A stretch of DNA of 64,000 nt from Dyella_B sp035503745 (GCF_035503745.1 NZ_DATJTC010000018.1:138790-202789), one strand, 5' to 3'; shown: positions 8,681-18,328, counted from the first letter of the stretch. Translations and numbers: made by a program. Notes: a model not told the origin generated them from the sequence alone.

Positions 8681-9682
8681 ATGTCATGGTCATTCGTCTT
8701 GCCCGTCGTGTTGCTCGCTTTCGCCGTCGGCAACGCGGTGGCGGCCGATACGCGGTTGCTGAACGTGTCGTTCGATCCCACGCGCGAGATGTTTCAGGCC
8801 GAAGACGCGGCCTTCCAGGCCCAATGGGCCAAGCAGTCGGGCGATGTCGTCACCGTCACCACCTCCAACGGCGGTTCGGGCAAGCAGGCGCGTGCGGTAC
8901 TCGATGGACTGCAGGCGGACGTGGTGACGCTGGCGCTCGCCTACGACATCGACGTGCTGGCGGACAAAGGGCTGGTCGCCAAGAACTGGCAATCGCGCCT
9001 GCCGGACAACAGCTCGCCGTACACCTCGCGGGTGGTGTTCCTGGTGCGCAAGGGCAATCCGAAACATATCCGCGACTGGCCCGACCTGATTCGCCCGGAC
9101 GTGCAGGTGATTACGCCCAACCCGAAGACCTCCGGCGGCGCACGCTGGAATTTCCTGGCCGCGTGGGGATGGGCACAGCGCCAACCCGGCGGCAGCGCGG
9201 AAAAAGCGCGCGCCTACGTGAGCGCGCTATACAAGAACGTGCCGGTGCTCGACACCGGTTCGCGCGGCGCCACCAACACGTTCGTGCAGCGCGGCCTGGG
9301 TGACGTGCTGATCGCGTGGGAAAGCGAGGCACTGCTGACCCAGCAGGAGTTTGGCAAGGACAGCTACCAGATCGTGGTGCCGTCGGTGACGATCGTGGCC
9401 GAGCCGCCGGTAGCGGTGGTCGATGCCGTGGCAGCCAAGCGCGGCACGCAGAAAGCCGCCGAGGCGTTCGTGCAATTTCTGTACACGCCCGAGGGGCAGA
9501 CGATTGCCGCCAAACACTTCTTCCGCCCGCGACTGGCGTCGGTCGCGGCTATTTATGCCGGACAATTCCCGCCCGTGAAAGCGTTCACCATCGCCGAGCA
9601 ATTCGGCGACTGGCGCAAGGTACAAGCCACCTACTTCGCTGACGGCGGCGTGTTCGACCAGATCACCGAAGGGGAGCGCTGA
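8681..9682 (+). CDS. periplasmic sulfate-binding protein
   Basis: 333 aa with an N-terminal signal sequence ending near VAAD. The mature start LLNVSFDPTREMFQ and the motif TTSNGGSGKQARAVLDGL are characteristic of the Sbp/CysP family, which delivers sulfate or thiosulfate to CysTWA. NPKTSGGARWNFLAAWG is another family signature. AAGGAGGG lies upstream of the ATG. cysT begins 3 bp after the stop. Whether it is closer to Sbp or CysP cannot be settled by eye. Confidence 0.92.
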   Translation: MSWSFVLPVVLLAFAVGNAVAADTRLLNVSFDPTREMFQAEDAAFQAQWAKQSGDVVTVTTSNGGSGKQARAVLDGLQADVVTLALAYDIDVLADKGLVAKNWQSRLPDNSSPYTSRVVFLVRKGNPKHIRDWPDLIRPDVQVITPNPKTSGGARWNFLAAWGWAQRQPGGSAEKARAYVSALYKNVPVLDTGSRGATNTFVQRGLGDVLIAWESEALLTQQEFGKDSYQIVVPSVTIVAEPPVAVVDAVAAKRGTQKAAEAFVQFLYTPEGQTIAAKHFFRPRLASVAAIYAGQFPPVKAFTIAEQFGDWRKVQATYFADGGVFDQITEGER

Positions 9683-9685
9683 GCC

Positions 9686-10510
9686 GTGCCACGCCACGTG
9701 TTGCCGGGATTTCGCCTCAGTATGGGCTACACGCTCGCCGTGCTGGGCGGCAGCGTGCTGCTGCCGCTGGCGGCCCTGGTGTGGACGGCGTGCGAACTGG
9801 GGCCCGGCGGATGGTGGGCGCAGATCGCCACCAGGCGTGTGCTGGCCTCGTTGCGGCTGAGTTTCGGCACGGCGTTGCTGGCGGGGAGCATCGACGTGGT
9901 GCTTGGCTTGCTGGTGGCGTGGGTGTTGGTGCGCTATCGCTTCGCGTTTCGCCGCCTGTGCGATGCGTTGGTCGATCTGCCGTTCGCCTTGCCCACGGCG
10001 GTGGCGGGCATCGCGTTGACGACGCTGTACGCGCCCCATGGATGGCTCGGCAGCCGCCTGGCGCCGCTGGGCATCAAGGTGGCCTACACACGCCTTGGCG
10101 TGTTGCTGGCGATGGTGTTCGTCGGCTTGCCGTTTGTCGTGCGTACTTTGCAGCCGGTGCTGGAGAGCATGGAAAGCGATCTGGAGGAGGCGGCCTACAC
10201 GCTTGGCGCCTCGCCGTTGCAGCGCTTCTGGCGCGTACTGCTGCCGCTGCTCGCGCCGACCTTGCTGACCGGTTATGCGCTGGCGCTGGCGCGGGCGATC
10301 GGCGAGTACGGATCGGTGGTGTTCATTTCCGGCAATCGCTTGTTCAAGACTGAGATCGCGCCCTACCTGATCGTGCAAAAGATCGACTCGCAATACGATT
10401 ACCGCGGCGCCGCGGCGTTGGGTACGGTGATGCTGGCGGCATCCTTGCTGCTGCTGGTGGCCATGGCCTTGCTGCAGCGTTGGACGCGGCGCTGGGCGGT
10501 GGCGCGCTGA
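9686..10510 (+). CDS. cysT: sulfate ABC transporter permease CysT (CysU)
   Basis: 274 aa with a GTG start 3 bp after the binding-protein stop and a GGGGAG site inside the previous gene. It has six predicted membrane segments and the binding-protein-dependent permease loop EEAAYTLGASPLQRFWRVLLP. It forms the inner-membrane channel with CysW. Its stop overlaps the cysW start as TGATG. Confidence 0.92.
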   Translation: MPRHVLPGFRLSMGYTLAVLGGSVLLPLAALVWTACELGPGGWWAQIATRRVLASLRLSFGTALLAGSIDVVLGLLVAWVLVRYRFAFRRLCDALVDLPFALPTAVAGIALTTLYAPHGWLGSRLAPLGIKVAYTRLGVLLAMVFVGLPFVVRTLQPVLESMESDLEEAAYTLGASPLQRFWRVLLPLLAPTLLTGYALALARAIGEYGSVVFISGNRLFKTEIAPYLIVQKIDSQYDYRGAAALGTVMLAASLLLLVAMALLQRWTRRWAVAR

Positions 10511-11367
10511 TGGCGGCGACGGCGGCAGCGGTGTCGATCGGTGTGCGGCCGTCGCGTTCGGCCGGCGCAGTGCGCGCCGTGCTGATATCGGCGGCGTTGC
10601 TGGTGCTGGCATGGTTGCTGGTACTGCCGCTCGTGGTGATTTTTACCGAAGCGTTGCGCCAGGGCTGGTCGTTTTACCTGGACGCGATCGGCCAGGCCGA
10701 TAGTCTGGCGGCCGTGCGCCTGACGTTGACGGTTGCGGCGATTGCGGTGCCGCTGAACCTGGTATTTGGCCTTGCCGCCGCCTGGGCGATGACGCACTTC
10801 GCTTTTCCCGGCAAAGCCCTGCTGAGCGCGCTGATCGACCTGCCGTTCTCAGTGTCGCCGGTGGTGGCCGGCATGATGTTGATCCTGGTCTTCGGCCAGG
10901 ACGGATGGCTGGGCGGGTGGATCCAATCACACGGCGTGCAGGTGATTTTTGCTTTGCCGGGCCTGGTGCTGGCGACGGTGTTCGTCACGCTGCCGTTCGT
11001 GGCGCGCGAACTGATCGCGCTGATGCAGGCGCAAGGATCGGAGCTGGAAGAAGCCGCGCTTACGCTGGGCGCCAGCGGTTGGCGTATTTTTTGGCACGTG
11101 ACGCTGCCGCGCGTGCGTTGGGCGCTGTTTTACGGGGTGCTGTTGTGCAACGCGCGCGCCATGGGCGAATTCGGCGCCGTGTATGTGGTGTCCGGGCATC
11201 TGCCTGGCTTGACCAACACGTTGCCGCTGCAGGTGGACCAGCTCTATCAGGAAAATTTTTCCGCCGCGTTCGCGGTGGCTTCGCTTTTGGCCTTGCTTAC
11301 GCTGTTGACCCTGGGGCTGAAGCGATGGCTGGAATGGCGCCATGGCGGCGCGCGCAACGGGCATTGA
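10510..11367 (+). CDS. cysW: sulfate ABC transporter permease CysW
   Basis: 285 aa from the ATG at 10510, which shares one base with the cysT stop; an upstream in-frame extension lies wholly within cysT and is not needed. Six membrane segments. The EAA loop reads EEAALTLGASGWRIFWHVTLP. The motif ARAMGEFGAVYVVSGH is conserved in CysW. It pairs with CysT and CysA. Confidence 0.92.
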   Translation: MAATAAAVSIGVRPSRSAGAVRAVLISAALLVLAWLLVLPLVVIFTEALRQGWSFYLDAIGQADSLAAVRLTLTVAAIAVPLNLVFGLAAAWAMTHFAFPGKALLSALIDLPFSVSPVVAGMMLILVFGQDGWLGGWIQSHGVQVIFALPGLVLATVFVTLPFVARELIALMQAQGSELEEAALTLGASGWRIFWHVTLPRVRWALFYGVLLCNARAMGEFGAVYVVSGHLPGLTNTLPLQVDQLYQENFSAAFAVASLLALLTLLTLGLKRWLEWRHGGARNGH

Positions 11368-11381
11368 GGGACTGAGTTTTC

Positions 11382-12527
11382 ATGGGTATCGAGATTTCCC
11401 ATCTGCAGCGCCGCTTCCATCAATCCATCGCATTGGACGATGTCAGTCTTTCGATTGCCGATGGCGAGTTCGTCGCGTTGCTGGGGCCCTCCGGATCGGG
11501 CAAGACGAGCCTGCTGCGCATTCTGGCCGGGCTCGACCTGCCCGATGCGGGGAGCGTCGAGCGCGATGGCGAGGATCTGCTCGTCCTCGATGCGCGTCGT
11601 CGCGGCGTGGGCCTGGTGTTTCAGCATTACGCGCTGTTTCCGCACATGACCGTGGCGCAGAACGTGGCGTTTGGCCTGCGCGTGCGCCCGTGGCGGCAGC
11701 GGCCGCGCGCGTCGGCGATCAAGCAGCGCGTGGAGGAGTTGTTGCGGCGGGTGGAATTGGAGCATCTGTCGGCGCGCTATCCGGCCCAGCTTTCCGGCGG
11801 GCAGCGCCAGCGCGTGGCGCTGGCGCGCGCGTTGGCGATCCAGCCGCGCCTGCTGCTGCTGGACGAGCCATTCGGTGCGCTGGATGCACAGGTGCGTGTG
11901 ACGTTGCGACGCTGGCTGCGCGAGTTCCATCGCTCGCTGGGCATTACGACCTTGTTTGTCACCCACGACCAGGACGAGGCCCTGGAGATGGCCGATCGCG
12001 TGGTGGTGATGAATGACGGGCGCATCGAGCAGATCGGCACGCCGCAGGACATCCATCGCCATCCGGCCACGCCGTTCGTGTCGCGTTTCATTGCGCGCGG
12101 CCAGGCGATACCCGTCGAAGTGGCAAATGGAACCTTGCGTGCGCTGGGGCGTGCATGGCCTATCGGCGGATTAGCCGACGAGCGCATCGCCTCGATCGCC
12201 TTGCATATACGGCCGCAGGACATCTTTCCCACGCAATTCCATCGCGAAGGCTGGCAGGCGCGCGTGCTGAATGTGCGGCGCGTCGCGGGCGCGGTGCGTG
12301 TGAGCCTGCTGCTGCCGGGGGTGGAGGAACCGCTCGAAGCCGAATGGAACGAGCGCGAACTGCTTGGCCAGGCTATGGCGGCGGGTGATGCAATCGACGT
12401 GCAGATCCAGTCGTTGACGGTCTACGGCTGCGATGCACAGGGGCGGGTGGTGGCGAGCAAGGCATTCCAGCCGCCGCAAGGCGCCTCGCCCATCACCCTC
12501 GGCTCATGGCGGCGGCTGGAGGCGTGA
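11382..12527 (+). CDS. cysA: sulfate/thiosulfate ABC transporter ATPase CysA
   Basis: 381 aa. Walker A GPSGSGKTSLL (about residue 36), signature LSGGQRQRVALARAL, Walker B LLLLDEPFGALD and the switch histidine in FVTHDQDEALEMADR are all intact. The C-terminal third is the TOBE-type regulatory domain usual for CysA. It energises sulfate import by CysTW. It is the last gene of the uptake operon, 14 bp after cysW. Confidence 0.93.
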   Translation: MGIEISHLQRRFHQSIALDDVSLSIADGEFVALLGPSGSGKTSLLRILAGLDLPDAGSVERDGEDLLVLDARRRGVGLVFQHYALFPHMTVAQNVAFGLRVRPWRQRPRASAIKQRVEELLRRVELEHLSARYPAQLSGGQRQRVALARALAIQPRLLLLDEPFGALDAQVRVTLRRWLREFHRSLGITTLFVTHDQDEALEMADRVVVMNDGRIEQIGTPQDIHRHPATPFVSRFIARGQAIPVEVANGTLRALGRAWPIGGLADERIASIALHIRPQDIFPTQFHREGWQARVLNVRRVAGAVRVSLLLPGVEEPLEAEWNERELLGQAMAAGDAIDVQIQSLTVYGCDAQGRVVASKAFQPPQGASPITLGSWRRLEA

Positions 12528-12582
12528 GCGCGCCAGCGGGAGACCGGCGGCGGCCTTTCATCAACGGGAGGCACGATGCGGT

Positions 12583-12588
12583 CATAAT
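12583..12588 (+). promoter_or_regulatory. -10 element of glnE, possible leaderless start
   Basis: CATAAT with 6 nt between it and the glnE ATG at 12595, which would put the transcript start at about the A of the ATG. The same geometry is seen for lpxL, the waaL leader and the Lon-domain gene. Confidence 0.5.
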
Positions 12589-12594
12589 GCGTGG

Positions 12595-15447
12595 ATGACC
12601 GTTGCATCGCCCTCGCTCGAATCCCCCGCGCTGCGCGCGCTGATCGATGACCGTTACGCGCAGCTGGTCGCCCGCTGCCGTGCCGCCGGCGTGCCCTTGC
12701 ACGACGATGCGGGTGTGGCCGAACGTATCCGCCGCACATTGCTGGCCAGCGATTTCGCTTTCGAGACATGGCGCAGCCAGCCGCAGCTGCTATCGCCGCA
12801 GGGATTGGAGCGGCTGCGTTCGGGCAGCGATGCCTCCGCGCGCATCGATGCGCTGAAGCTCGATGCCGACGAAACGGCATGCATGGCCGCATTGCGGCGC
12901 TTTCGCCACGCCGAGGCGCTGCGCGTGGTGTTTCGCGACACCAACGGCCTGGACGAACTGCCGGAAATCCTTTCCGCCACCAGCGTGCTGTACGAAGCGC
13001 TGCTGGGTCGTGCGCTGGACTGGTCCGAGCAGGCGATGGCCACGCGCTATGGCCATGCGCGCAACGGCGAGGGCGAACTGCAGCGGCTGGTGGTGATCGG
13101 TTTTGGCAAGCTGGGCGGCGGCGAGCTTAATTTCTCATCCGATATCGACCTTGTGCTGGCCTATCCGCACGGCGGCGAAAGCGACGGCGCGCGCGCGCTG
13201 GACAACAGCGAATATTTCGTGCGCCTCGGGCGCCAGTTGGTGCGCCTGCTGCACGAGCCCACCACCGATGGCATCTGCGCGCGCGTGGACCTGCGCCTGC
13301 GCCCATTCGGCAATGCCGGCCGGCTGGCCTTGCCGTTCAGCGCGATGGAGCAGTACTACCAGCGCGAGGGCCGCGACTGGGAGCGCTATGCGTGGATCAA
13401 GGCGCGCACGGTGGCCGGCGATCGCAGCGAGGGCAAGCAACTGCAGGAAATGCTGCGGCCGTTCGTCTACCGCAAGTATCTCGATTACACCGCGTTTGCC
13501 GGGTTGCGCGAGATGAAGGCGCTGATCGATGCGGAAGTGGCGCGCAAGGATCTGGCCGACAACCTCAAGCTGGGTCCGGGCGGTATTCGCGAGATCGAAT
13601 TCATCGTGCAACTGGTGCAGCTGATTCGCGGCGGGCGCGAGCCGAGCCTGCGCGTGCGCGGCCTGCTGCCGGCGCTCAGCGCGTGCGAGGCGCGCGGGCA
13701 CATTCCGTTGGCGCGCGCACGCGCCTTGCGCGAAGCCTATGTGTTTTTGCGTCAACTGGAAAACCGTGTGCAGATGCTGCGCGATGCGCAGACCCACGAT
13801 CTGCCCGAAGATGCGCTGACGCGCGAGCGCCTGGCGCTGGGCCTGGATTATCCGGCGTGGGAGGCGCTGGAACAGGAGCTGGCCAAGCATCGCGACATAG
13901 TGGCGACCGAATTCGCGGCCGTGCTGATGCCCGAAGGCGGCGCGCGCGCCAGCGTGCCGGCGGCCGATGCGGTGCTGTGGCAGCGCGCGTGCGATGAATC
14001 GCTCGATGCCAAGACCATGGAGGCATCCGGTTTTGTGCCCGGCGCGGAAGCGGCCGAATCGTTGTTGAAATTGCAGCAGGCGGCGCAGTTGCGAGCGATG
14101 TCCGCGCGTGCGCGCGAGCAGTTGGATCATGTGATGCCGCAGCTGCTGGCGGTGGCGCGCGATACGGCGGCGCCGGTGCCATGCCTGTTGCGTTTGAACC
14201 GGCTGGTGCAGGCGGTGGCGCGGCGGCCTTCCTATCTGGCCCTGCTGGAGGAGCAGCCCGCGGCGCGCAAGCGATTGGCGCAATTGTTTGCCGACAGCGC
14301 TTTTCTCGCCGAACGGGTGATCGCGCAGCCGTTGTTGCTGGACGACGTGCTGGATCCGCGCATCGATCAGCTGCCGCTCAAGCGCGCCGACATCAGCGCC
14401 GAGATCGCCCACGTGCTCACCACGCTGGACGAGCGCGAAGCGGAGGCGGAGCTGGAGCGCATCAATGAATTCAAGTCGAGCATTGCTTTCCGGCTGGGCC
14501 TGGCCTTCAATGACGGCCGCGCCGATGCCGTGGCCACCGCGCGCCGGCTGGCGGCGCTGGCCGAGTCGGTGGTGAACGCGGTGGCGGCGCTGGCCGAGCG
14601 CGAGGTGGTGGCGCAGCATGGCCGCTTGCCGGGCGAAGGTTCGGGGTTCTCGGTGCTCGGCTATGGCAGCCTGGGGGGCGAGGAACTGGGTTTCGCCTCG
14701 GACCTGGACCTGGTGTTCGTCTTCGACGGGCAGCGCGCGCTGGAAATGAGCGATGGCCCGCGTCCGCTGGAGGGCTCGCGCTGGTATCAGCGCCTGACCC
14801 AGCGCGTCATGAACTGGCTGACCGTGCTGACGCGCGCCGGGCGCCTTTACGAAGTGGATACGCGCCTGCGTCCGGACGGATCGAAAGGTTTGCTGGTGGG
14901 CAGCCTGGAAGCGTTCGTCGCCTATCAGGAAAGCCGCGCGTGGACCTGGGAGCATCAGGCGCTGTTGCGTGCGCGCCCGGTGGCGGGCGATGCGGTCCTC
15001 AACACGGAACTGGCCCAGGTGCGCCGCCGCACCCTTTCCGCGCCGCGCGAGCGCAAGGCGGTGTTGGCCGAGGTGAGCAGCATGCGTCAGCGCTGGCGTG
15101 CCGAACGCGATCGTTCGAGCGAGGTGCTGATCGATCTCAAGCAGGGGCATGGTGCTTTGCTGGATATCGAATTCGCGCTACAGGGATTGGTGCTGGCGTA
15201 TGCCGCGCAATGGCCCGCGTTGCTGTCGGTGACGGCCAATGCCGGCCTGATCGAAGCCTGCCGCGATGCGGGACTGCTCGATACCGCGCAGGCGAACTGC
15301 CTTACCCGTGCGCACGCGGAGCTGTTGCGCCGTGCGTTGCTGTGCACGCTGGATCTGCGCTCGCGTATTGCGCCGCGCGATGCGGAGCTGGAAGCCTTGT
15401 GCAGCGACGTAAAGGTTGTGACGCACGCGCTGGGGTTTTCGTTCTAG
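12595..15447 (+). CDS. glnE: bifunctional glutamine synthetase adenylyltransferase / adenylyl-removing enzyme
   Basis: 950 aa, the same size as E. coli GlnE. It adenylylates and de-adenylylates glutamine synthetase under PII control. Two nucleotidyltransferase domains are evident: an N-terminal one with GFGKLGGGELNFSSDIDLVL (about residue 168) and a C-terminal one with GYGSLGGEELGFASDLDLVF (about residue 685). Each keeps the G-[GS]-x9-DxD pattern. ATGs at 12575 and 12587 run straight into stops, so 12595 is the first usable start, and it sits 6 nt after a -10-like hexamer. Confidence 0.94.
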   Translation: MTVASPSLESPALRALIDDRYAQLVARCRAAGVPLHDDAGVAERIRRTLLASDFAFETWRSQPQLLSPQGLERLRSGSDASARIDALKLDADETACMAALRRFRHAEALRVVFRDTNGLDELPEILSATSVLYEALLGRALDWSEQAMATRYGHARNGEGELQRLVVIGFGKLGGGELNFSSDIDLVLAYPHGGESDGARALDNSEYFVRLGRQLVRLLHEPTTDGICARVDLRLRPFGNAGRLALPFSAMEQYYQREGRDWERYAWIKARTVAGDRSEGKQLQEMLRPFVYRKYLDYTAFAGLREMKALIDAEVARKDLADNLKLGPGGIREIEFIVQLVQLIRGGREPSLRVRGLLPALSACEARGHIPLARARALREAYVFLRQLENRVQMLRDAQTHDLPEDALTRERLALGLDYPAWEALEQELAKHRDIVATEFAAVLMPEGGARASVPAADAVLWQRACDESLDAKTMEASGFVPGAEAAESLLKLQQAAQLRAMSARAREQLDHVMPQLLAVARDTAAPVPCLLRLNRLVQAVARRPSYLALLEEQPAARKRLAQLFADSAFLAERVIAQPLLLDDVLDPRIDQLPLKRADISAEIAHVLTTLDEREAEAELERINEFKSSIAFRLGLAFNDGRADAVATARRLAALAESVVNAVAALAEREVVAQHGRLPGEGSGFSVLGYGSLGGEELGFASDLDLVFVFDGQRALEMSDGPRPLEGSRWYQRLTQRVMNWLTVLTRAGRLYEVDTRLRPDGSKGLLVGSLEAFVAYQESRAWTWEHQALLRARPVAGDAVLNTELAQVRRRTLSAPRERKAVLAEVSSMRQRWRAERDRSSEVLIDLKQGHGALLDIEFALQGLVLAYAAQWPALLSVTANAGLIEACRDAGLLDTAQANCLTRAHAELLRRALLCTLDLRSRIAPRDAELEALCSDVKVVTHALGFSF

Positions 15448-15460
15448 CCGCGTCACGGCT

Positions 15461-15495
15461 CCTTGCCCCTGCGCGCGCAGGTAGGGGCATCAAGG
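15461..15495. terminator. interrupted hairpin between convergent glnE and the ELM1-like gene
   Basis: Outer arms CCTTG / CAAGG and inner arms CCCC / GGGG flank a short GC core. There is no U-tract. It lies across the end of the minus-strand gene and would fold in both transcripts. Confidence 0.35.
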
Positions 15496-16461
15496 CACCA
15501 GGATATGCCTGCGCAATGTCTGGGCGATCGCCTGGGTTTCGCGCAACGGTGCCTGGTCGGACGTTGCAGCATTGTCCAGATCATGCAGCAGCCCCGCCTC
15601 GCGCAGGCTTTGATGAAAGCGCGATAGCTTGCCCGCCAACGGCACCGGCACGAAGGTCTGTACCGCACAGCCCACCGCACAGGCCTCGCTGAGCATGTTC
15701 ACCGAATCGGGCGTCACCACCAGCCGGTCGGCCCAGCCCAGCACGCCGGGGTAGGGATTGTCGTCGTTGCCGGGGTCGGGCCAGATCAGTCCGGGTACAT
15801 CGCGCAGTGGCGCGCGCATCGCCTCCAGCACCTCCACCGGCGTGCGGCGCGAGCCGAGCACCAGCAGGCTGCCGCCTTCGCTGTGCTGGTGTGCGAGCAG
15901 CCGGCTGCACAACTGCTGGGCGTAAGCCCGGTCGATGCGCAGGTTTCCACGCGGGCCGCCAAGCAATACGCCCACGCGCGGGCGGGGCAGCGCGGCCAAG
16001 GTCGGAAACGCATCGCGGCCGTCTTGCAACCAGGCATCGTCGATCGGATTGAGCGATCCCAGCGGTTGCAGTACGTTCGGTCCGCTCAAGCCGTCATGGC
16101 GCGGCGCGATGACCGTGTTCCAGTGCCTGGGATCGATGCGCGGGTCCAGAATCTGCACCGTGTAGCAATGCCCTTGCGCGCAGCGGCGCAGCACCCGGGT
16201 CAGCAGCGCCGCGCCACGGCCGCAGCCGATGGCCACCGTCGGCCATGGCGGCACGAACACCGCGCGCTGCGCGGCGGGCAGCGCCAGCGGGCCGCCCAGG
16301 GCCAGTCGCGGCGCCAGCCACGACCACGGCGCGCGCGGCGCCAGGACCAGGTGGCGCACCGGCATGCCCAGCCGTTCGGCCAGCGCCAGCGCCTGACGCT
16401 GGTTGCCCGCGGCATGGTCGGTGATGGCCCAGCATTCGCCCGGCAAGGCGGCGGTGGTCAT
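15490..16461 (-). CDS. ELM1/GtrOC1-family putative nucleoside-diphosphate-sugar protein (DUF1022)
   Basis: 323 aa. The opening ECWAITDHAAGNQRQALALAERLG and the later VLLGGPRGNLRID and GWADRLVVTPDSVNMLSEA match the ELM1 (mitochondrial fission) family, formerly DUF1022. In bacteria these proteins look like glycosyltransferase-B folds, and their function is not established. No signal peptide is visible. A link to the envelope genes further downstream is possible but unproven. Confidence 0.75.
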   Translation of the reverse strand: MTTAALPGECWAITDHAAGNQRQALALAERLGMPVRHLVLAPRAPWSWLAPRLALGGPLALPAAQRAVFVPPWPTVAIGCGRGAALLTRVLRRCAQGHCYTVQILDPRIDPRHWNTVIAPRHDGLSGPNVLQPLGSLNPIDDAWLQDGRDAFPTLAALPRPRVGVLLGGPRGNLRIDRAYAQQLCSRLLAHQHSEGGSLLVLGSRRTPVEVLEAMRAPLRDVPGLIWPDPGNDDNPYPGVLGWADRLVVTPDSVNMLSEACAVGCAVQTFVPVPLAGKLSRFHQSLREAGLLHDLDNAATSDQAPLRETQAIAQTLRRHILVP

Positions 16462-16582
16462 GGGATTGTCGCCCGTTGGTGCACAGTTCGTTTCGTTCCG
16501 TTTACTCGTGGGGTGTCAGGCTTGCCCTTACACTGAGGTCCGTTGCGCCCGTGGCGGCGCGTCTTTCGTGCAAAGGATACCC

Positions 16583-17176
16583 ATGAGCGAGAAGCTTGCC
16601 GAGGCGGCATTGGACCAGTTGTTCCGCAATGCGCGCACTTATAACGCTTTCCTGCCCAAGGAAGTGACCGACGAGAAGCTGCATGCGCTGTATGAGCTGG
16701 CCAAGTTCGGCCCCACCAGCGCCAATTCCTCACCCATGCGCGTGGTGTTCGTTCGATCGGCGGCCGCGAAGGAGAAGCTCAAGCCGTTCCTGTCCGAAGG
16801 TAATCGGGCCAAGACGATGGCCGCACCGGTCACGGCGATCATTGCCAACGACCATGAGTTCTACGAGAAACTGCCGCAGCTGTTTCCGCATGCCGACGCG
16901 CGCAGTTGGTTCGTCGGCAACCAGGCGCTGATCGATAGCGCCGCGTTCCGCAACGCCACGCTGCAGGGCGCCTACGTGATCATGGCGGCGCGCGCGCTGG
17001 GGCTGGATTGCGGCCCGATGTCCGGTTTCGACAACGCGGGCGTGGACGGGGCGTTTTTCGCCGGCACGCCGGTCAAGTCGAACTTCTTGATCAACATCGG
17101 CTACGGCGATGCCAGCCGCGACCTGTTCCCGCGTAACCCGCGCCTGTCGTTCGACGAAACGTGCCGGGTGGAGTAA
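16583..17176 (+). CDS. RutE/HadB-like nitroreductase, putative malonic semialdehyde reductase
   Basis: 197 aa from the ATG at 16583. A compact FMN-binding nitroreductase: FRNARTYNAF near the N-terminus, AKFGPTSANSSPMRVVFV (substrate/FMN loop) and GLDCGPMSGFDNAGVD are typical of the RutE/YdfG-associated subgroup that reduces malonic semialdehyde to 3-hydroxypropionate. No rut operon is present nearby, so the natural substrate is uncertain. It is transcribed away from the ELM1-like gene. Confidence 0.82.
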   Translation: MSEKLAEAALDQLFRNARTYNAFLPKEVTDEKLHALYELAKFGPTSANSSPMRVVFVRSAAAKEKLKPFLSEGNRAKTMAAPVTAIIANDHEFYEKLPQLFPHADARSWFVGNQALIDSAAFRNATLQGAYVIMAARALGLDCGPMSGFDNAGVDGAFFAGTPVKSNFLINIGYGDASRDLFPRNPRLSFDETCRVE

Positions 17177-17297
17177 ACCGGATATCGTCGAGGTTGCACT
17201 ACTCATCGCTGGCAGATTTGCAGTCCGCGTCATTCGCACCGGTGTTGCCGGCGCTACCTTCACTACCCCCTAGCCATTGAAACAGGAGAATTCTCCG

Positions 17298-17891
17298 ATG
17301 CGTACGTTCCGTTATGTCATGCTGGCCGGCCTGCTCGGCGCGGCGATGTCGGCCCAGGCCGCGCCGGTCACCTACAAGCTCGATCCCAGCCACACCATGG
17401 TGCTGTTCAGCTGGAACCACCTGGGCTTCTCCCACCCGGTCGCTGACATCGGCATCGGCGAGGGCACGCTGGTGTTCGATGCGCAGAACCCAGCCAATTC
17501 CTCGGTGGACGTGACCATGCCGCTCGCCAACCTCGACACCCACGTGCCGGCGCTGGACAAGCACCTGAAGGAGCCCGATTTCTTCGATGCCGACAAGTAC
17601 CCGACCATCACCTTCAAAAGCACCAGCGTGAAGCCGCTGGGCGGCAACCAGTACGAAGTGACCGGCAACCTGACCGTGCACGGCGTGACCAAGCCGGTGA
17701 CCCTGAACGCCACGCTCAACAAGTCCGGCGTGCATCCGCTGCACAAGGTACAGGCGATCGGCTTCGACGCCACGGGCACGCTGAACCGTTCGCAGTTCGG
17801 CCTGGGCGCGTACGTGCCCATGGTGAGCGATGAGATCAAGCTCAACATCACCACCGAAGCCTTGGTGCCGGGCAACGGTTCGGGCAAGTAA
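17298..17891 (+). CDS. YceI-family periplasmic lipid-binding protein
   Basis: 197 aa from the ATG at 17298 with AGGAG upstream. A signal peptide ends at AQA, then APVTYKLDPSHTMVLFSWNHLGFS begins the lipocalin-like YceI fold, which holds isoprenoid-type ligands. The central DKHLKEPDFFDADKYPTITF is a family hallmark. The physiological ligand is unknown. A strong terminator follows. Confidence 0.9.
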   Translation: MRTFRYVMLAGLLGAAMSAQAAPVTYKLDPSHTMVLFSWNHLGFSHPVADIGIGEGTLVFDAQNPANSSVDVTMPLANLDTHVPALDKHLKEPDFFDADKYPTITFKSTSVKPLGGNQYEVTGNLTVHGVTKPVTLNATLNKSGVHPLHKVQAIGFDATGTLNRSQFGLGAYVPMVSDEIKLNITTEALVPGNGSGK

Positions 17892-17913
17892 GCGCCGGGC
17901 TTTGGCCATACCT

Positions 17914-17949
17914 AAGGGCTCGCGCCATCTGGCGCGGGCCCTTTTTTGT
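17914..17949 (+). terminator. rho-independent terminator after the yceI-like gene
   Basis: GC-rich stem GGGC-CGCGCCA / TGGCGCG-GCCC with a very short loop, followed by a run of six T. It lies 22 bp after the stop. Confidence 0.85.
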
Positions 17950-18036
17950 TGGTCCGGAAAAAGCGCTGTTTAGGCCATGCCGGCCGTCGGCCTGCTACCA
18001 TTGCTGGTCCCTTTGTCCTACCCGGAGCAACCTCCC

Positions 18037-18243
18037 ATGTCGGGTTCCACTGCCGCGGTTACGCCGATCCTGGCGAATGCCCAAAATCGTTATGAAGTGA
18101 CGCGTTCGGACCTTCCGCTGTCCTGCCCGATGCCCGGTATGGCGCTGTGGAACTCCCACCCGAAGGTCTATCTGCCCATCGTCGAAGACGGCGGCGAGTC
18201 CATTTGCCCTTACTGTGGCGCGCATTACGTGCTGCGCGACTGA
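18037..18243 (+). CDS. small zinc-finger (zf-CHCC) protein
   Basis: 68 aa from the ATG at 18037, with CGGAG upstream. It has the NDUFS6-type CHCC layout: LSCPMPGMALWNSHPKVYLP followed by CPYCGAHYVL, giving Cys, His and a CxxC pair for one zinc ion. Small proteins of this family are common in proteobacteria; their role is not settled. Confidence 0.85.
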   Translation: MSGSTAAVTPILANAQNRYEVTRSDLPLSCPMPGMALWNSHPKVYLPIVEDGGESICPYCGAHYVLRD

Positions 18244-18328
18244 GCACCCCCCGCCGCCCGGGCCTGGAGGCGCCAACCGGCACGATTGGTGCTTGTTTTG
18301 ACGGATGAGAGTTGCAAATGAGGGAACC

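Noticed and set aside
13135..15150. 671-codon minus-strand open frame
   Set aside because: It lies fully opposite glnE and has no family-like sequence.
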